64,000 bases of DNA from Corticium candelabrum (Eukaryota; Porifera; Homoscleromorpha; Homosclerophorida; Plakinidae). The stretch covers positions 3,945,820 to 4,009,819 of the forward strand of contig NC_085099.1 of the NCBI RefSeq assembly GCF_963422355.1, read 5' to 3'. Under the pieces are notes generated by a model. The model searched no databases, was not told the DNA's origin, and worked only from the letters and a program-made list of their open reading frames with translations. Below, in pieces: positions 20,923 to 34,712 of this stretch (its first letter is position 1; every line of letters begins with the position of its first letter). Position numbers and translations under genes: made by a program.

Positions 20923-23900
20923 TCAGTCCTCATCAGTGAAACGAAACACAGAATCTGGATCGTTCCACTCAGCATCATCTTCCCTAGGCTTGAGTTTTTG
21001 CTTCTTGTTTAGTTTGGTGTTCAGGATTTGTCTAGGTCTATGAATCTAGATAGCAAGGCAATGCGTTATGCAGCATTCCTTCCAGACATCAACCATCTAT
21101 CTATGTATCTCACTGGAAATTTTTTTGATGGACGTGCAGGTTGTTCGGCTTCAGGAAAGAGCTCTTTGAATAAGGTCAATTCATATTCAACAGCATCAGA
21201 GGATGGCTTATCTTTTCTCATCTGTGAGAGCAACAAGAAATTTATGTATCATCTAGAAGCACTATGGCCACTACTATAATTATAGACCGCAATAGAATGA
21301 CTTCTATTAGTGGAGACAGACACCTGTGGACTTTTAGACTTTTTGGCAATGATGCTTGATGTTTGTCTTTTTCCAGTTTGCGACTTGATGACTGGATCTC
21401 TTGCAGACTGTGACTTGGCCTTTTTAGCAGGAACAGAGGTGGAAAGTGGAGACAGCAAACCATCCTAATGTCACAAGCAACAAAGAACAAAATGAGTTTA
21501 ACTTTGGTTCTTATAGTAATTAATTAATTACAATAACTCCTCATTAAGTAGTAAGTTTAATAATTTAGCACCCCAAGACTCAGCAAGGGTACAGGTGCAT
21601 GGATGCGTTGGTCTGACTCCAAAAACTTTGCCAGGTGTCATGCACATGGAGGAGCTTGTTTTTACATTCTTGGAACACAACTGGAAGAAACCAGGCTGGG
21701 AAGGCACATAATGGTATTGTTATTGTTCAAATTTAGTTCATGCATCAGGCTACGTTACAATTAAGTGATGGATACACATCAAGTACTATACTTACCTCTG
21801 TAGCTTCCGAAGAAGTCGGAGAAGCACAGCCAATAAAAGCCACTGCCTTGCTCTGACTAGCAGTCTGTAGTGTATTCTCAGTCAAAGGCTTTAGAATACT
21901 TCGAGGTCGAGCGACAGATTCTAGCCTGATGCTGCTGCTTTTGGGAGTAGTATTTCTAGGAGTAGTAGCCTGTCGTAGGTTGGGTCTGCAGGGTTTTGGA
22001 GTCGAGGGAACAATACAATCTCTATGTTGTAACTAAGTGCAATCATAGATGACAGTCACCACAAAATGACCTATGTATGCATCAGATCAGGAACCATCAC
22101 TCAAATTACCATCACAGGCCTTTGGTGGTTAAGCTGTTTCATTTTGTCCACCTCCTTCTCCTCATTAGAAAGCAATGAATAGCAATAATTAAAGCACACA
22201 ACACCTAGAATTACAACACCTTGGTTTCAAGTTGAATCCTAAGTTGCTTGATCAACTCTCTCCCAGACTCCAACTCATCAAGTGCAGACCTCTAACAAAG
22301 CCACACGCATTTCATTGCTTTATTAATTAAAATATGATTTCACTGATAACCTTGGCTTGTTCAATATCTTCCAGTTCCTTGTTAAGTGTATCAACACAAG
22401 ACCTCAGGTGGGCAACTTCTACATGCTGAAGAGCAAATCAAAGCACCACTCGTGACAGTGATGAACAAGGGTGTACTGAACATTCCATACAACTCACTTC
22501 TTTGTCCTGGTCAGCACGAAGTTGGTCCAATTTGACCACTTCTCGCTCTTTCTGCTGAATGGTACGATGATTTTCTTCCTGTGAGATCAGTTGTTGTCAG
22601 GAGAGAAAGAGAATTGTCCAGGTGTTAAAAACAGTGCATCTACTTTGTACTGTTCTACTGTTCGGCATAGTTCATTCATTTGAAGTTCGAAATCATGTTG
22701 AGCCTTTTTCAAGTCACTTACAGCTTTGTCCTTCTGCTCCAAAATTAGGACCCTCTAGAAGCAAACAATTGGAAGACAAAATACTCCCCTACTGCCTAAT
22801 ATTAGTTCTAGAAAGTGCATAACACCTGTTGCTCACTGGCTGCCAAATGGTCAGCCGTCTGGGCAAACTGGGCCTTGGCAACTTCTAAACTCTCATTAAG
22901 AGAGGATACGTCAGCCTGCAACTGCTGCTTGTCAGCAAGAAGTTCACTGATCTAAACATACAAATTTAAGTGGTAGACTAACATGCAGCACCTACACAGG
23001 CAAGAGCATTTCAAATGACAGATGTGATTTGAATCTAAGTTAGAGGAAGCCCTTTTGTAAGTAACATCAATATCATGCTCATGTAATAAACATTGCATTC
23101 ACTGAGGTTCAATGAATGGCATGCATCAACTATATAAATGTCGGTCATCACTAGTATGTTACCAACTGCAGCTGTAAAGAAATTTCAAGGACAACACAAG
23201 CAATGCTCACACTGGCTGACTCTATAGTGCTATATATCCTTCATACATGGTATTGTATACTCGTATGTAGCAATATATTCCTCAATACCTCTGCTAAAAT
23301 GAAAGCCCATGCCAGACAGTGAAACAGTCTCTTTTGATTTTAAATAGCTTCATAACAACCACAATCAAACTACCCTACTCTGTATCAGTACTGATGTTAT
23401 TATCCTGTCCTTTCATTTGGAATTGTCAAGAGAAGCCAACTGTTCATCTAACCACATCATTGCATAAAACATCTGTCTAGAAAGTGAAACAAAACACTAT
23501 GTTTTGATCTCAATGTAATAACTTTAACATATACACAGTATGGCATCCTTACAGGACAAACGTTTAATGTTTTTGTCAACCATAATATAATGAACACACA
23601 AAGTTATTAGGGGTCGCCCATAATTATAATTATTGTTACAATCTAAACAATGTTTGAAGTGGTGGGTTGGCCAACAGGCTGTTTGAATTTAAATGCAGAA
23701 ATCATTGAACATTGTGCATGTGCAGATTTCACATGTCAATGAGGTGATGAAAAGCAGCTTACTCTTTTTGGTGTACAAAAGAGGAAAAGAGAGCCTTTCT
23801 TCCAATGCAGTAAAGATGACAGCGATATTACACATGAGTGATCGAAAGTCTGTGGCAGCAATTAAGATGCAGGTCATCATACTCGTAAGGACTTCAGTTG

Positions 23901-26417
23901 GGCACAAGGGCAAGGTAGTGACAAATACTCAATGGACAGGAAGGCTAGAGACGACATGATAGCTAAGAGTGTTGGAGTTCAACAGGAAATGCACATGCAA
24001 TCAACACGAAGCTGGATAGGACCGGTTGCTTCCAGCAACTTGATGGTGATATGGGTCTAAATTTAGTATGATTGCTATGGTATTGTGAAACAAAAGTAGC
24101 TAGTGGATTCGCTGGTGAAAGTTATAGGAGAAGTAGTTTGACAATTAAGGACAGCTGTTCGGATTACTAAAATTCTAACTTTGTTCTGATTTTAAATCAT
24201 TCGATAATCATGGACGACCCCTCAGACATCTTCACAAACGAAATGTCTGTATCTGTCAACCTCTAATAATCTCATCCAGATGCACTCTGATGAAACTTTA
24301 TGTTGACTTTGATTACATTCCAGTAGCAGCAACCTACCAGATCTCTATGCATACGCTACAACAGCCCTGTTGTAGCTGTTTAATATTCAAAAACTTGCCC
24401 AATCCTATAACTAAACAACAAGACAGACCAACAATAAAGATAAATCCTTAGGCTAAAAGCAACAAGTAAAACTTCATTAATTCAGCAGCATTCGTGGTTT
24501 CCCAATAAAATAACAGTGACAAGCAAAGAGTATATTTTGTTTGAAAATGCTGTTAATATCACAAAATGTCATTGTCACATTTGCATGACTAAGCAATGCC
24601 TACAATAGGTGAGATAAAGCTGCTGACATCGAACATTCTTACATTAGACCAGTAGTACCAAGTCATGCACACCAATATGCATGTACGTCAATTAGACAAT
24701 GTATTGCCATACTGAATTAATGCACCTTCTCATTATGGAGTTTTAATGTGTTGTGTTGTGTTGACCTGTGAGCCTTTATCTTTACAACACTAAAAGTTTG
24801 AATACCTTGGAATCTAATGTAGCAACATACGATGAACCTTCCTGCAACTTCTCTTTCAGCAGATGCACCTGCAGCAATATAATGAGAATACTGCACTGAC
24901 TATAAACTCAATTCAAGTGCCTACTTCATTAGCTAAGTTGGCAGCTTTCTCATTAGCTAAAGCCAGATCCTGTTCTTGAAACTTTATCTACAATACATAC
25001 ATATACAGTATAAAGCCATTTACCAATCACTACAACTACGTTTGGTTATAAATATGTAATACCAAAGCTTGTTGGTAGTGTCCTGATTCTTGTCTTGCTG
25101 AGTTCAATTGTTCTCCAATCTCTTCAGTGGTAGCCCTTTCAACGAACAAAACAACATAGCAGTAGCATTAAATTAAGAAAGACCACAACAGGCTATTTAA
25201 ACAGCACAGAAACGCACTGAGCTAAGAACTGCAACAAGTTACATTATAAAAGAAGATAACTTATTACTTGGAACCATGCAACTGAAACCAAACAATAATT
25301 ACAGTATGCAACTGAAACCCCACAATAATTACAGTACAGTGTACTAAATAAATTTAATGTACACTGCCCACACATGGTGATAATAGAACTTGTGAGAGAA
25401 GCACATCATAGAAAATATACACAATCTGATATCTTTAATTAATCTGGAGGTCACTATTACTCATTAGTCATAGTCAAACAATACAAAACTTGAAAGAAGG
25501 TCACAAATAAAGCAAATAAGCACAGAACTCACTTTAATTGATCATTCCCAAGCAATGCAATTTCCAACTGGTTCCTAAGATCAATTTCTCCTTCTTTTGA
25601 AGTCTGAACAAACCAGAAATGTAACCGAACTACATACATGTAGCCTATCAATTAATGTATACTTCAAGTTCGCTCTTGAGATCAATTAATGCTTCTTTGA
25701 TTCCCATCACTTCCATGGCCAGTTGTTCCTTCTCAGTCTAATGACAAAACATCATAGATTAGACGGCTACTACAATAAAGCATTACAAAGCAAACTTCTG
25801 TTTCATTCAGAATCTTGGCAACTCGACTTTGCTTGTCACTAGACATCAGAGGTATTGAGAACGTTGAGACAAGTTGCACAGAGCTACAATATCACCTGTC
25901 TTTCTCTTGCTGTTGACGTAGGTTATTCAGCTCAGATGAGGTTGTTTTCTGATTACTGAGAGCAACTTCAAGGTCATTGGTTAGCTTAGAAACAGCAGCC
26001 TACACATTAGAGAACTAACACTTTCTGTTACACTCTCCTGATGTCAACTATTAGTATTTTCCCATAGTTCACAAACGGTCCTGCTCACGTTAAGTCCAGA
26101 AATTTCTACATAATCTACTCAGCTCTACAACATCCATTTAGCAATCTAAATTGGTGACTTGCTTTGCAACAAACCACAAGTTTGCGGTCACCTCATTTAT
26201 CATCTGGTTGTTCGAATTTAGTAAGTCTTACAAACTTTAAAATCTAACGCAATCTTACAAACTTTGAAAGCTAATGCAATGTTACAGTGTTCACTTCACA
26301 ATAGCAAGCAACAACAGATACAGATTCTTGTAACATGAACACAAGAATGGTATTAGACATAAGCTTGAAATCTACTGTAATTGCTGTCAGTTCAAGTGCA
26401 CGCATGCGCATGCACAT

Positions 26418-26473
<56 letters not shown>

Positions 26474-29400
26474 CATGATACACACACAAACCATGATACA
26501 TACATTACAAATGTTTAAATTGAGTAATGTCTATATGCCTTACCTCTCTCTCTCTAAGCAGACCAGTGTGAGAACTAAGTTGCTTCTCCAACAGAGCCGA
26601 TCTGTCAATCAGTCCAGTAATGCTGCTTTCAAGCTCAACTACCTTAGACTGAATACACAGCAAACGTTAGTTACCACATCCACAAAGAAATCAACACTAT
26701 CCCACAGACCTCCAATCCACATTTTTCACTAACTAAAACATTCACATCAGTCAATGCACTGTCTCTGTTTTTGCTGACAACACTAAGTTGGTCAGAAAGG
26801 TCGTGCACTTGGAGTTCTTGGACTTCCTAGAACCAACAGAATAAATACTGAAATAGAACCAAAAATAAAAGCATACGTACATTTTTCTTAAGAAGTTCTG
26901 CAATAAACTGATCTGCTTCCAACTTCTGGGAATGTGCACTGTCTGTAGTCAAAGCACCAAAGATTTATTGAGTTCACTTACAATATGACTGTGCACAGAC
27001 ACTGTAACAATACACACAACACTAAACAGATTATACAAGCAGCAAAGACAGCCAGCCAACAAAATAATAGAAATCATAGAGACAATGTAAAGAAAACAGT
27101 GGTAAAATACTAAAATTATAACAAGAGAGAGAAAGCATCATAAACATAAACCCACCATGAACTGATTATACATGTAAGTTGTACCTAGTGATTCTCTGAG
27201 ATCTTTCATTTCACCGTGTAGACCATTCAATTCATTTTCTAACGAGTAAGTCCTATAAATAATCACATCATTGCCGAGAACTTCTTGCTCTCACTTTCCA
27301 TTGAACCCCCAATGTAATAACAACAATTATAAAAATATTGATTAATTTGTCCTTGCTACATATGCATATTATAATAAATTTGGCTCAGAAATCTTTTGGC
27401 AAGCTTCATATGATGTACATGTATGATGCTGATGCCGTCACAATGTCAACACAGTGCATATCTCACACTGCATACGACCAACTGCAAATACAATCTCTCA
27501 CTTTGAATGACAGCACATTCTATAGTAACCAAAGACAGCGCCCTCTGACTGGCTATCAGTCATAGCTGTCATAAATCCCAAAAAACTATTAAGCACCAAG
27601 TCGACATACTTTGCAGCAGTCATCTTAACGCTAAATCAAATCTCATTTTGTACATCTATCTCTAAAGCATACAACTCATGCCAATCAAACAATAGTTAAA
27701 CTGTTTAACCAATTTTCTCTAACATCTTACACAAGCTGTTGAGCATATAAGAACATATCAGAGTTCTAAGTTTAGAACGAGAACAACAAGTAACGTGCTC
27801 ACACATCATTACATGCAGAAAGCCAGATCTCTTCTCACTTGGAACTGAGTTAGACATTATAGTTGTCTTCTGTGTTCATTTGTAATAAATTTCATCACCA
27901 ATTACTTAATAGCTGATATTAACATGGAGGTGAGACACATTAATTACACTAAAGTCTAAGAGATTACATTAATCTCATTCAAGCCTAGGGCAGGAAGTTT
28001 CTTCCTACTGTGTACTATAAACAATGTACTGATCTTTCTGTAGTGAGCTTCTTTGGTAGTAGTATAGATGCTAGTCGCTTTATTAATGAAACAAGATTAG
28101 TACCATTTCCAGAGAACATCAAATTATTAGACAACAACTACCCACAGAAATGCATGTAAAAGAGGCTTGATCAAGTGTTAAGTATAGTGTAGAGGAACTG
28201 TGAATTAGATCCAAAATGAGACTAGACAAAACTGTGGCAAGGTAATGATGATTACAAAACCCTAAACAGTGTATCACTTGCAAACGATGTCCAAGAATAA
28301 CCATAATAAACACTACAAAGACTATTGCTCAACTTGGCACTTGTGGAACTGAAGCCACCACTGTCAAGAGCCTCCAGACAGTAGATCAGATAGGCAAACC
28401 TGGTATATGTAAGACATTAGTTAATCTGTAGGTATGCCACCAGTACAATGGAGTACTCATCCTGTTTCAAACGTCATTACTCATTATTTGTTGAGAGGGA
28501 ATTGGCTTGACATAATTTAGTAGTTAACCATTGGAAACAACTGTGCTCCAAATAATGTCCTTCAGTCGGTCAGTAAATGAGTCGGTTGATTGACTGTTGA
28601 TTGTTTAGACAGCAGACAAGCAGGTTCACAACAGGCAAGCAAATTACAAACATACAATATGTATTCTTTATGCTTGTCAGGCTTTATCAAAAGAAGAAGT
28701 ACATTACAAGATAACAAGAGTGTTATGTCCCATGCTCTGTTATGCATGTACTGTACCTCTCCCGAGAGTTGTGCAGATCAGCTGTACGAAGAGCTATGTT
28801 GTCCTCAAGAACTCTTGCAGCCGCTTGATACTGAGCTTGTGCCTGAGTGTACTCACAACTTTTCCGAGAAATTTCTGTCTCGGCATCTCTAAGTTGAGTA
28901 GTCAAAGCCGTAATTTTTTCTGTCATTTCAGCATTTCCAACCTGTAGAGTTACAGTATTGAAAGCAACATTGTAGAAATCCATATAAACATAATCATTAG
29001 CAACCACACACTACTCCGTGTGCAACAACAACAACAACAACAAATAAGATCCAGACTATTCAAAAGTAGTCTAAAGTCATTTACTAAAATATATGTGCAA
29101 TAAAAGTATTTACTTAAGGTTTCTATTCATAAGTCACTTTCCTTCTAAAACGCAAAAAACTTCATAATCCATGCTTACCAATTTACAGTTACCATAGTAT
29201 AATATTACAAACCTCATAATCCTTGATTTTGTCACTTAATGCTTTCATTGTATCCTCCTGAGAAGACTTGACAGTCTCAGTCTTTTTCAGTTGTTCTTTT
29301 AGAAGAGCTGCGTAGAAATCAAGTCTACATATTCTAGCATAGCCAACTACACTACCAAACAGCACAACTCACATTTTTCTCGCTGCAGTGAAGAGCAGTG

Positions 29401-30871
29401 ATCGAGTTCCTGTTGAAGATCAGAAGACATAACCCTCAGCTGTTCTGACTGCTCAGCACATTTGTCATCAAGACAAGACAGCTAGAACAACAAGAGTCAA
29501 CACTACCCATACATACTCTACAATTCTTAGCAATAGTTTCAGCTATGAGCGAGAAAAACGACTTTGTTTACAGTTGTAATGTTTGCAACAATCATATAGT
29601 GGTTTTTGAAAGCCTCATAGTTGTGATATTGGGGATGTAAACACAGCTTCATTTACTAGTTTCTAAATAGGTCCACAAATCATACTAATTCATTTTCACA
29701 TATTTCTTAAACTTTTGTTTGTTTACAAAGAGAGAACAAAAGAAGCCCCTACTAAACAGTAGAATGTATGAAGTGAGCACTAACCATTAGTACAATAGAT
29801 TGAAAAAAATGGCACACATAATACCACCACAGTGTTTGACTTAATTAATGGCTGACTAAGATTACTTCTAAGAAACTTTGTGATAAACATTCGACAAGAT
29901 TTCATGCTACACTAGTCCGTTGCAGTGACTGTACACTGGTCCTACTCTGAAGAGCCTACATACCTACAATACCTGCATCGTGTCGGCGTCACCTGTAAAC
30001 TCAAAGAGTTGAGCCCAATTTTCTGTTTACAAACTAAAGTCATTTCAGTATAGTGTGCCACAACAACATATTACATGTACAGTAGGTAGTCATTCCTAAC
30101 CATTAACTATGGTAAGTAAGAAAACATAATGAAAAAATCGTGAATCACTTAGGGCGTGTCTCCACTAGGGCTTAAACATGTTTACAACCTGTTTAAGTCT
30201 AAACATATTTAAGAATAATGCGTCTCCACTGGCGTTAAACCTGTTTAACTCTAAACCTAAACAGCTTTTGCTAAACATGTTTCAGAGGTAGTTTAACGAA
30301 AGTGGTTTAGGTTCAACAGTCACGTGATATAAACGTGCGTTCCAAAACGGTGGATGTTAGTTCTTTCACGCTGTTCTTTCTCTTTCTTTGGAGACTATTG
30401 GAAGAAGACAAAACTAGGCAATGTCAGAGAGTGCTTAGACTGATGCAGAGTGTCAGGAGAGAGTCATTTTGGCGAAGACAGAGACTTGTGTCTGTGATTG
30501 TTCTTCGGACGACAAGAAGACGATCTCCGACTGTCTGGTGCACAAGAAACGAATTTGTGCGGTACAACAAAGTCCCGGATAATTCTTTTAATAGCCCGGA
30601 ATAAATGGACAAGTGGAGACGCTGTCTACTAAACATGTTTAGAGTTTAAACATGTTTAATGTTAAACATGTTTAAAGGGCAACAAGTGGAGACACAGCCC
30701 TAGATGGCTGTGAAACCACAGTTGACAACAAAGTGTTTGCTCTTTGTGTCCTGCGACAATAATCCCTAATACATTGTATTTCATTTAAAACTGTGCATTT
30801 TTGGTAACCTCAAACTAAATTATTTCAATATAGTAAAGATTGTAAACATACACCCACACAAACAAATTCAT

Positions 30872-30928
<57 letters not shown>

Positions 30929-32828
30929 AACAAACAAACACACAGCTTGACCAAATCCTCACTATAACATTGAGTCCTCATGGCTACAATACAACAATTG
31001 AAAGTAAAACTGACCTAGTTTCTACTTATACCCTACAGTACAAATTGGTATTAGAACTATTTGCATTACAGTGACTATTTCCACCGTTTTACAACAGAAA
31101 AGAACAGACAAGTGTTTCAAACCTTCAATTCCATAGACCTTAGTGATGTTGTATACAAATGTTCTTGTTCTTTCAGCTGAATCTCCTGTTCATTGCCTGT
31201 TAACACCGGATTACAAAAATCTCATTTATTGAAATGTTTTGCTTTGGTATAAGAAATACAGCGTTTCTTCAGCTCATCGTGTTTCTTCCTTTGAGATACA
31301 TCTAACTCTCGAAACTTGGTCAACAGTTCCTGCATCACATAATTGCTGCACATCATCATGCTGACAAGATTACATGTAGACAGATGCAAACACCCAGCCA
31401 GAAAACAAACAAACAAACAAACAAACAGACAGACAACATACAGCAGACACACAGACAGAGAGACAGACTGTGGACATTTAGTTGCTCATGATGTAAAAGC
31501 TTGATTTAAATGGAAAATTAATCAGACAGACAGACAGACAGACAGACAGACAGGCAGGCAAGCTACACATAGAAGGAAGACAAACAACAACATCACAATA
31601 CATCATGTTGATCCAAAAGCTGCCTTTCTTGCAATCGAAGCTCGTCTCTGTCACCTTCTCCTACATTGCAAACACAATCCTATTTCGTGATTTCTAAAAT
31701 CAGTTTAGTCCAACCTCTACAAACACTATCTGCTAGCCGATTGGCCTGCTCCTTTAGAGCACCACATAATTGTTTTGTAGCATAAATCCTTTAACGACAC
31801 CAAACAATTACAAACATCTCCAACAAGACGTGTTAAATATGAACCTATGCTGTATCTCTTGCTGGCTGGTTTGCTCATTTTGAAGCATAGAACTTAGCTT
31901 CTCACATTTCAGCTATCAAAATTGTTAGAATGTCATTAGCCACTAACACTAATAGCAATATGATAAGACATGGTGTCAGTTGCTTCACTCAGAAAAAACA
32001 GTTCCTGTCACTAGTGCATGCATTTCATACATTTTCGACAGCTTTACTACAATTAGAAACTTCCAAATGTCTATCAATATCTTATAAATATCAAGTTTGT
32101 TGTTGCTAATTAATACATAAATTTTTGATAAAATTTGGCACATCATGACAGCATACTTAGCAAATACAAAAACAAACTAAAAAGTATAGATGGTCAAGCA
32201 ATTTCACACAAGACCAATGATTGACTTTGATATTGAGTAAAACATTTGGCAATAATATAAATTACAGAATTCCGTGGTCTTACAGACAAGTCATGTTACA
32301 ATGTTATGCACATACCTGAAGATCGATCATGTTTTTCTTCTGCTGTTCTGCTGTCTTTACTGTCTCCATCAGCTGTCTTTCCTTGTCAAGAAAAAAGGTA
32401 AGAAAGATTTTCCCTCAAAACAGAATGACAGCTGAAACCTTTTCATCAAGCATCATCTTTGTTGATGCTCTTTCTTGTTCATATTTACTCAAATCACGAA
32501 AAACAGACATGTGAATCTGACTCACACGCTGAATTTGCAGATCACTTCTTTCACCAACTTGTTGAGCATCAACCTCTAAATGCAATAAAGAAACCACTGA
32601 AATCCTAGTTAATTAATGCTTCATTCACTATGCAACTCAAACAACTATAGTGATGGACATGTAGTTGACATGTACACAGTACTGAAACAATAAACTCCAC
32701 AACAAGCATTAACATAAGTAAGTTACATAAGAACTAAACTGCCTCTGCCTTACTTGCTGCACTAAATTGTTTGTGCTGTTATTTGCTTCTTTTGGTTGTT
32801 ATTGTTGTTGCTGTTGTTGTTGTTGTTG

Positions 32829-32894
<66 letters not shown>

Positions 32895-34049
32895 TGAAAG
32901 TCCTCACTAAAAATTCCAACAGGGTACCCCATGGAACCTTGTATTTCCAATAGTTTCCTGGCCAGGGAGAGAAAATACTAATGCTAACTTCAGCTTTGGC
33001 AAGCTGAGGATGGTCTGAGGCTTAGACATGCTAGGCCAGTCATCTGACCGTGTATTTGCTACTACTCGCAGCATACAGCATGTTCTCCTGCATGAAAACT
33101 CCTGTGATGTCACAGCCCATAGTGGGTACCGTACTGGTGGATTTCGGTTCCCATGGGTGCATTCGATTTGCCCATTCCAACCATTCTGAAATGAAGGGTA
33201 TGCTGTCCAAGCGAGTGACGCCTGCACAATTGTATCTGTATGTCTGTCGTCATGGCAGTTTACTGCACATGTATGGTTTGCGGTTTGAGCAAAACAACAC
33301 AGGTATTCCTTTCATTCTGGCACCTCTGTAAACCAAACCACAAATTAACTGAGTAAACCTTGGCCGATTACTCCGGAATGGTTGGAATGGGCAACTTGAA
33401 TGCACCCAGGTGTGTGTGTGTGTGTGGTATTAAATGTATGCAATCAAAGCATGTACTCTAATTTGTTTGCAACTTCAGTCTTCTTGATCAATGCCTTCTA
33501 AAGGTTGGATCAGTTGCACATTTAAGTTACAGCTAGCAAACTCTACTGTAATTTCATCTGTAGCAATTATCAAGCCAACTATTACTCTTCCTTAAATTAA
33601 ACCTCCAATTTACAAGAATTTCGTTCCTCAAATGTTCTAGTCCATTACTGGTACAACGTTTAATTAAATTAAACAAAAACCCTCTGAAGCTACACTTACA
33701 CAACACTGTAATCTTACACACTTACACAACTACATCTAAATATATAGCATCGCGGTGGAGGAATGTATGCATTGACCTAACTAGGTCTCGCGCACCAAAG
33801 TCTGGTCTGGCTACACGAGCGATACGTAAAGTATGTCAAACCTTGCACAGTCGCTCTTTCTACTTCCATTTGTCTACTTTCGTGTGACACAATTAGAGGT
33901 CTCTGTCTAGGCACCAGTTGCCTCTGAGACGTCTGAAGTGAATGGTAACGCGTCATTTGTCCTCGAACAGGCTCCTCGGACTCCAGCCTCAATATGGGCG
34001 CGGGAGGCCTATGAGAATCAGACTGACGTTGATGCTGTAGAGTCTGCAT
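20923..34049 (-). CDS. SYCP1: Synaptonemal complex protein 1 homologue (transverse filament)
   Basis: SYCP1 forms the transverse filaments that zip homologous chromosomes in meiosis. The gene has many short exons encoding coiled coil. The diagnostic N-terminal block is present: KLKCEKLSSMLQNEQTSQQE near 31860-31915, then YATKQLCGALKEQANRLADS at about 31732-31797 (compare ATRHLC..LKE of vertebrate SYCP1). This is followed by RDELRLQERQLLDQHD near 31610-31660 and LLTKFRELDVSQRKKHDELK at about 31265-31330, which matches the AFEELRVQAEN...KLKEDY segment. Upstream, VSQIHMSVFRDLSKYEQERA lies near 32440-32530. Coiled-coil exons continue through 29000, 27000 and 25000 to 22000. The tail is basic (PRSILKPLTENTLQTAS; SKSPQVSVSTNRS) and then acidic, ending DPDSVFRFTDED, stop at 20923-20925. 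The ATG at 34049 opens a Gln/Arg-rich first coding exon. An earlier exon at 34140-34284 is possible. Individual exon ends were not all fixed. Confidence 0.85.
22985..24810. other. Long SYCP1 intron
   Basis: No coiled-coil exon is seen here. It contains the 612-bp inverted-repeat element described separately. The rest is AT-rich and unremarkable. Confidence 0.5.
23610..24221. mobile_element. DNA-transposon remnant with GGGGTCG termini, 612 bp
   Basis: Left end GGGGTCGCCCATAATTATAA and right end, on the other strand, GGGGTCGTCCATGATTATCG form inverted repeats of about 20 bp. Flanks TTA and TCA may be a mutated 3-bp target duplication, which would suit a PIF/Harbinger or ISL2EU-like element (inference). 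The interior has only short broken frames (for example LTLFGVQKRKREPFFQCSKD). It lies within a SYCP1 intron. Confidence 0.6.
26419..26470. repeat. (CA)n microsatellite
   Basis: About 26 CA units in a SYCP1 intron. Confidence 0.95.
30152..30700 (+). mobile_element. PIF/Harbinger deletion derivative, 549 bp
   Basis: Inverted termini GGGCGTGTCTCCACTAGGGC and, from the right end, GGGCTGTGTCTCCACTTGTT. The interior is densely packed with the palindromic motif TTAAACATGTTTAA near both ends. A plus-strand frame at about 30335-30604 resembles the N-terminus of Harbinger nucleases (LFFLFLWRLLEEDKTRQ, then RRRSPTVWCTRNEF; recall) and stops before any catalytic domain. Flanks TTA/TAG are compatible with a degenerate 3-bp target duplication. 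It is therefore an internally deleted, non-autonomous copy in a SYCP1 intron. Confidence 0.7.
30874..30923. repeat. (CA)n microsatellite
   Basis: About 25 CA units followed by (CAAA)n, in a SYCP1 intron. Confidence 0.95.
31524..31556. repeat. (GACA)n/(GGCA)n array
   Basis: Seven or eight GACA units then GGCA units, in a SYCP1 intron. Shorter runs of the same motif stand at 31420-31440. Confidence 0.8.
32831..32893. repeat. (TG)n microsatellite preceded by (TTG)n
   Basis: About 30 TG units after a (TTG)n run at 32800-32831, in a SYCP1 intron. Confidence 0.95.
33155..33407. mobile_element. MITE with GGGTGCATTC termini, 253 bp
   Basis: Left terminus GGGTGCATTCGATTTGCCCA and right terminus, on the other strand, GGGTGCATTCAAGTTGCCCA, both continuing TTCCAACCATT, give inverted repeats of about 32 bp. 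The core GCATTCGATTTGC is shared with the repeats at 17444 and 55395. No reading frame and no clear target duplication. Confidence 0.72.
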
Positions 34050-34712
34050 GACCGCTACAATTCATTCATAAAAAACAAAAACACTTGTTCAGAGCCAAAA
34101 GTACAAAAAAGACCAAAATCATGTATTTATTAGATACCCTAGGCTTACTGACGTCTTCCGCTCTTATCACGATTTGAAATGCAAGAAGATTCAGCAAGGA
34201 TATGAAGCCGCTGGACAAACCAGTGATATCAGTCATCTTCCAGTCAAACTTGCGCCTGCAGGACGTAGATGTAAAAACCGCCACGGGCTGAAAGCAGACA
34301 ACTGCTATCCCGGATATACACTACAAGTTAATATCAACTTTACGGTCACTTGCCAAACTCCTTGCCCGAAATACAATAAACAATACCTTTCTTCGTGACT
34401 AGCAATCTGGAGTAATCTGGCCTTCTTTGATTTCGACTTCTTGAACCACGTGATTAGCAGTTTCTCGTAAAAAAGTTTCATATTTCAAAATTAGTTTCAT
34501 TTGCTGTTACATGGTTGTGCAACAGTTTGATTAAATAAGCGTTTATTATTCGCATCAGCAAGAATTGTAAACATAATGCTGCATTTGATTTTAATTAACA
34601 AGTATTGAACTCAAGAACATGACTTTGTCATAACAAATTCTAAAAGCATAGAATTAAATATCTATAGTGAACCATTACTGTCAAAAATAGGTGCGACAAC
34701 TAATCTTGCCTC

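Noticed and set aside
34174..34398. A small plus-strand gene (74 codons) between SYCP1 and SENP
   Set aside because: It has no recognisable domain or splice context, and the opposite strand may hold an upstream SYCP1 exon. The evidence is too weak.
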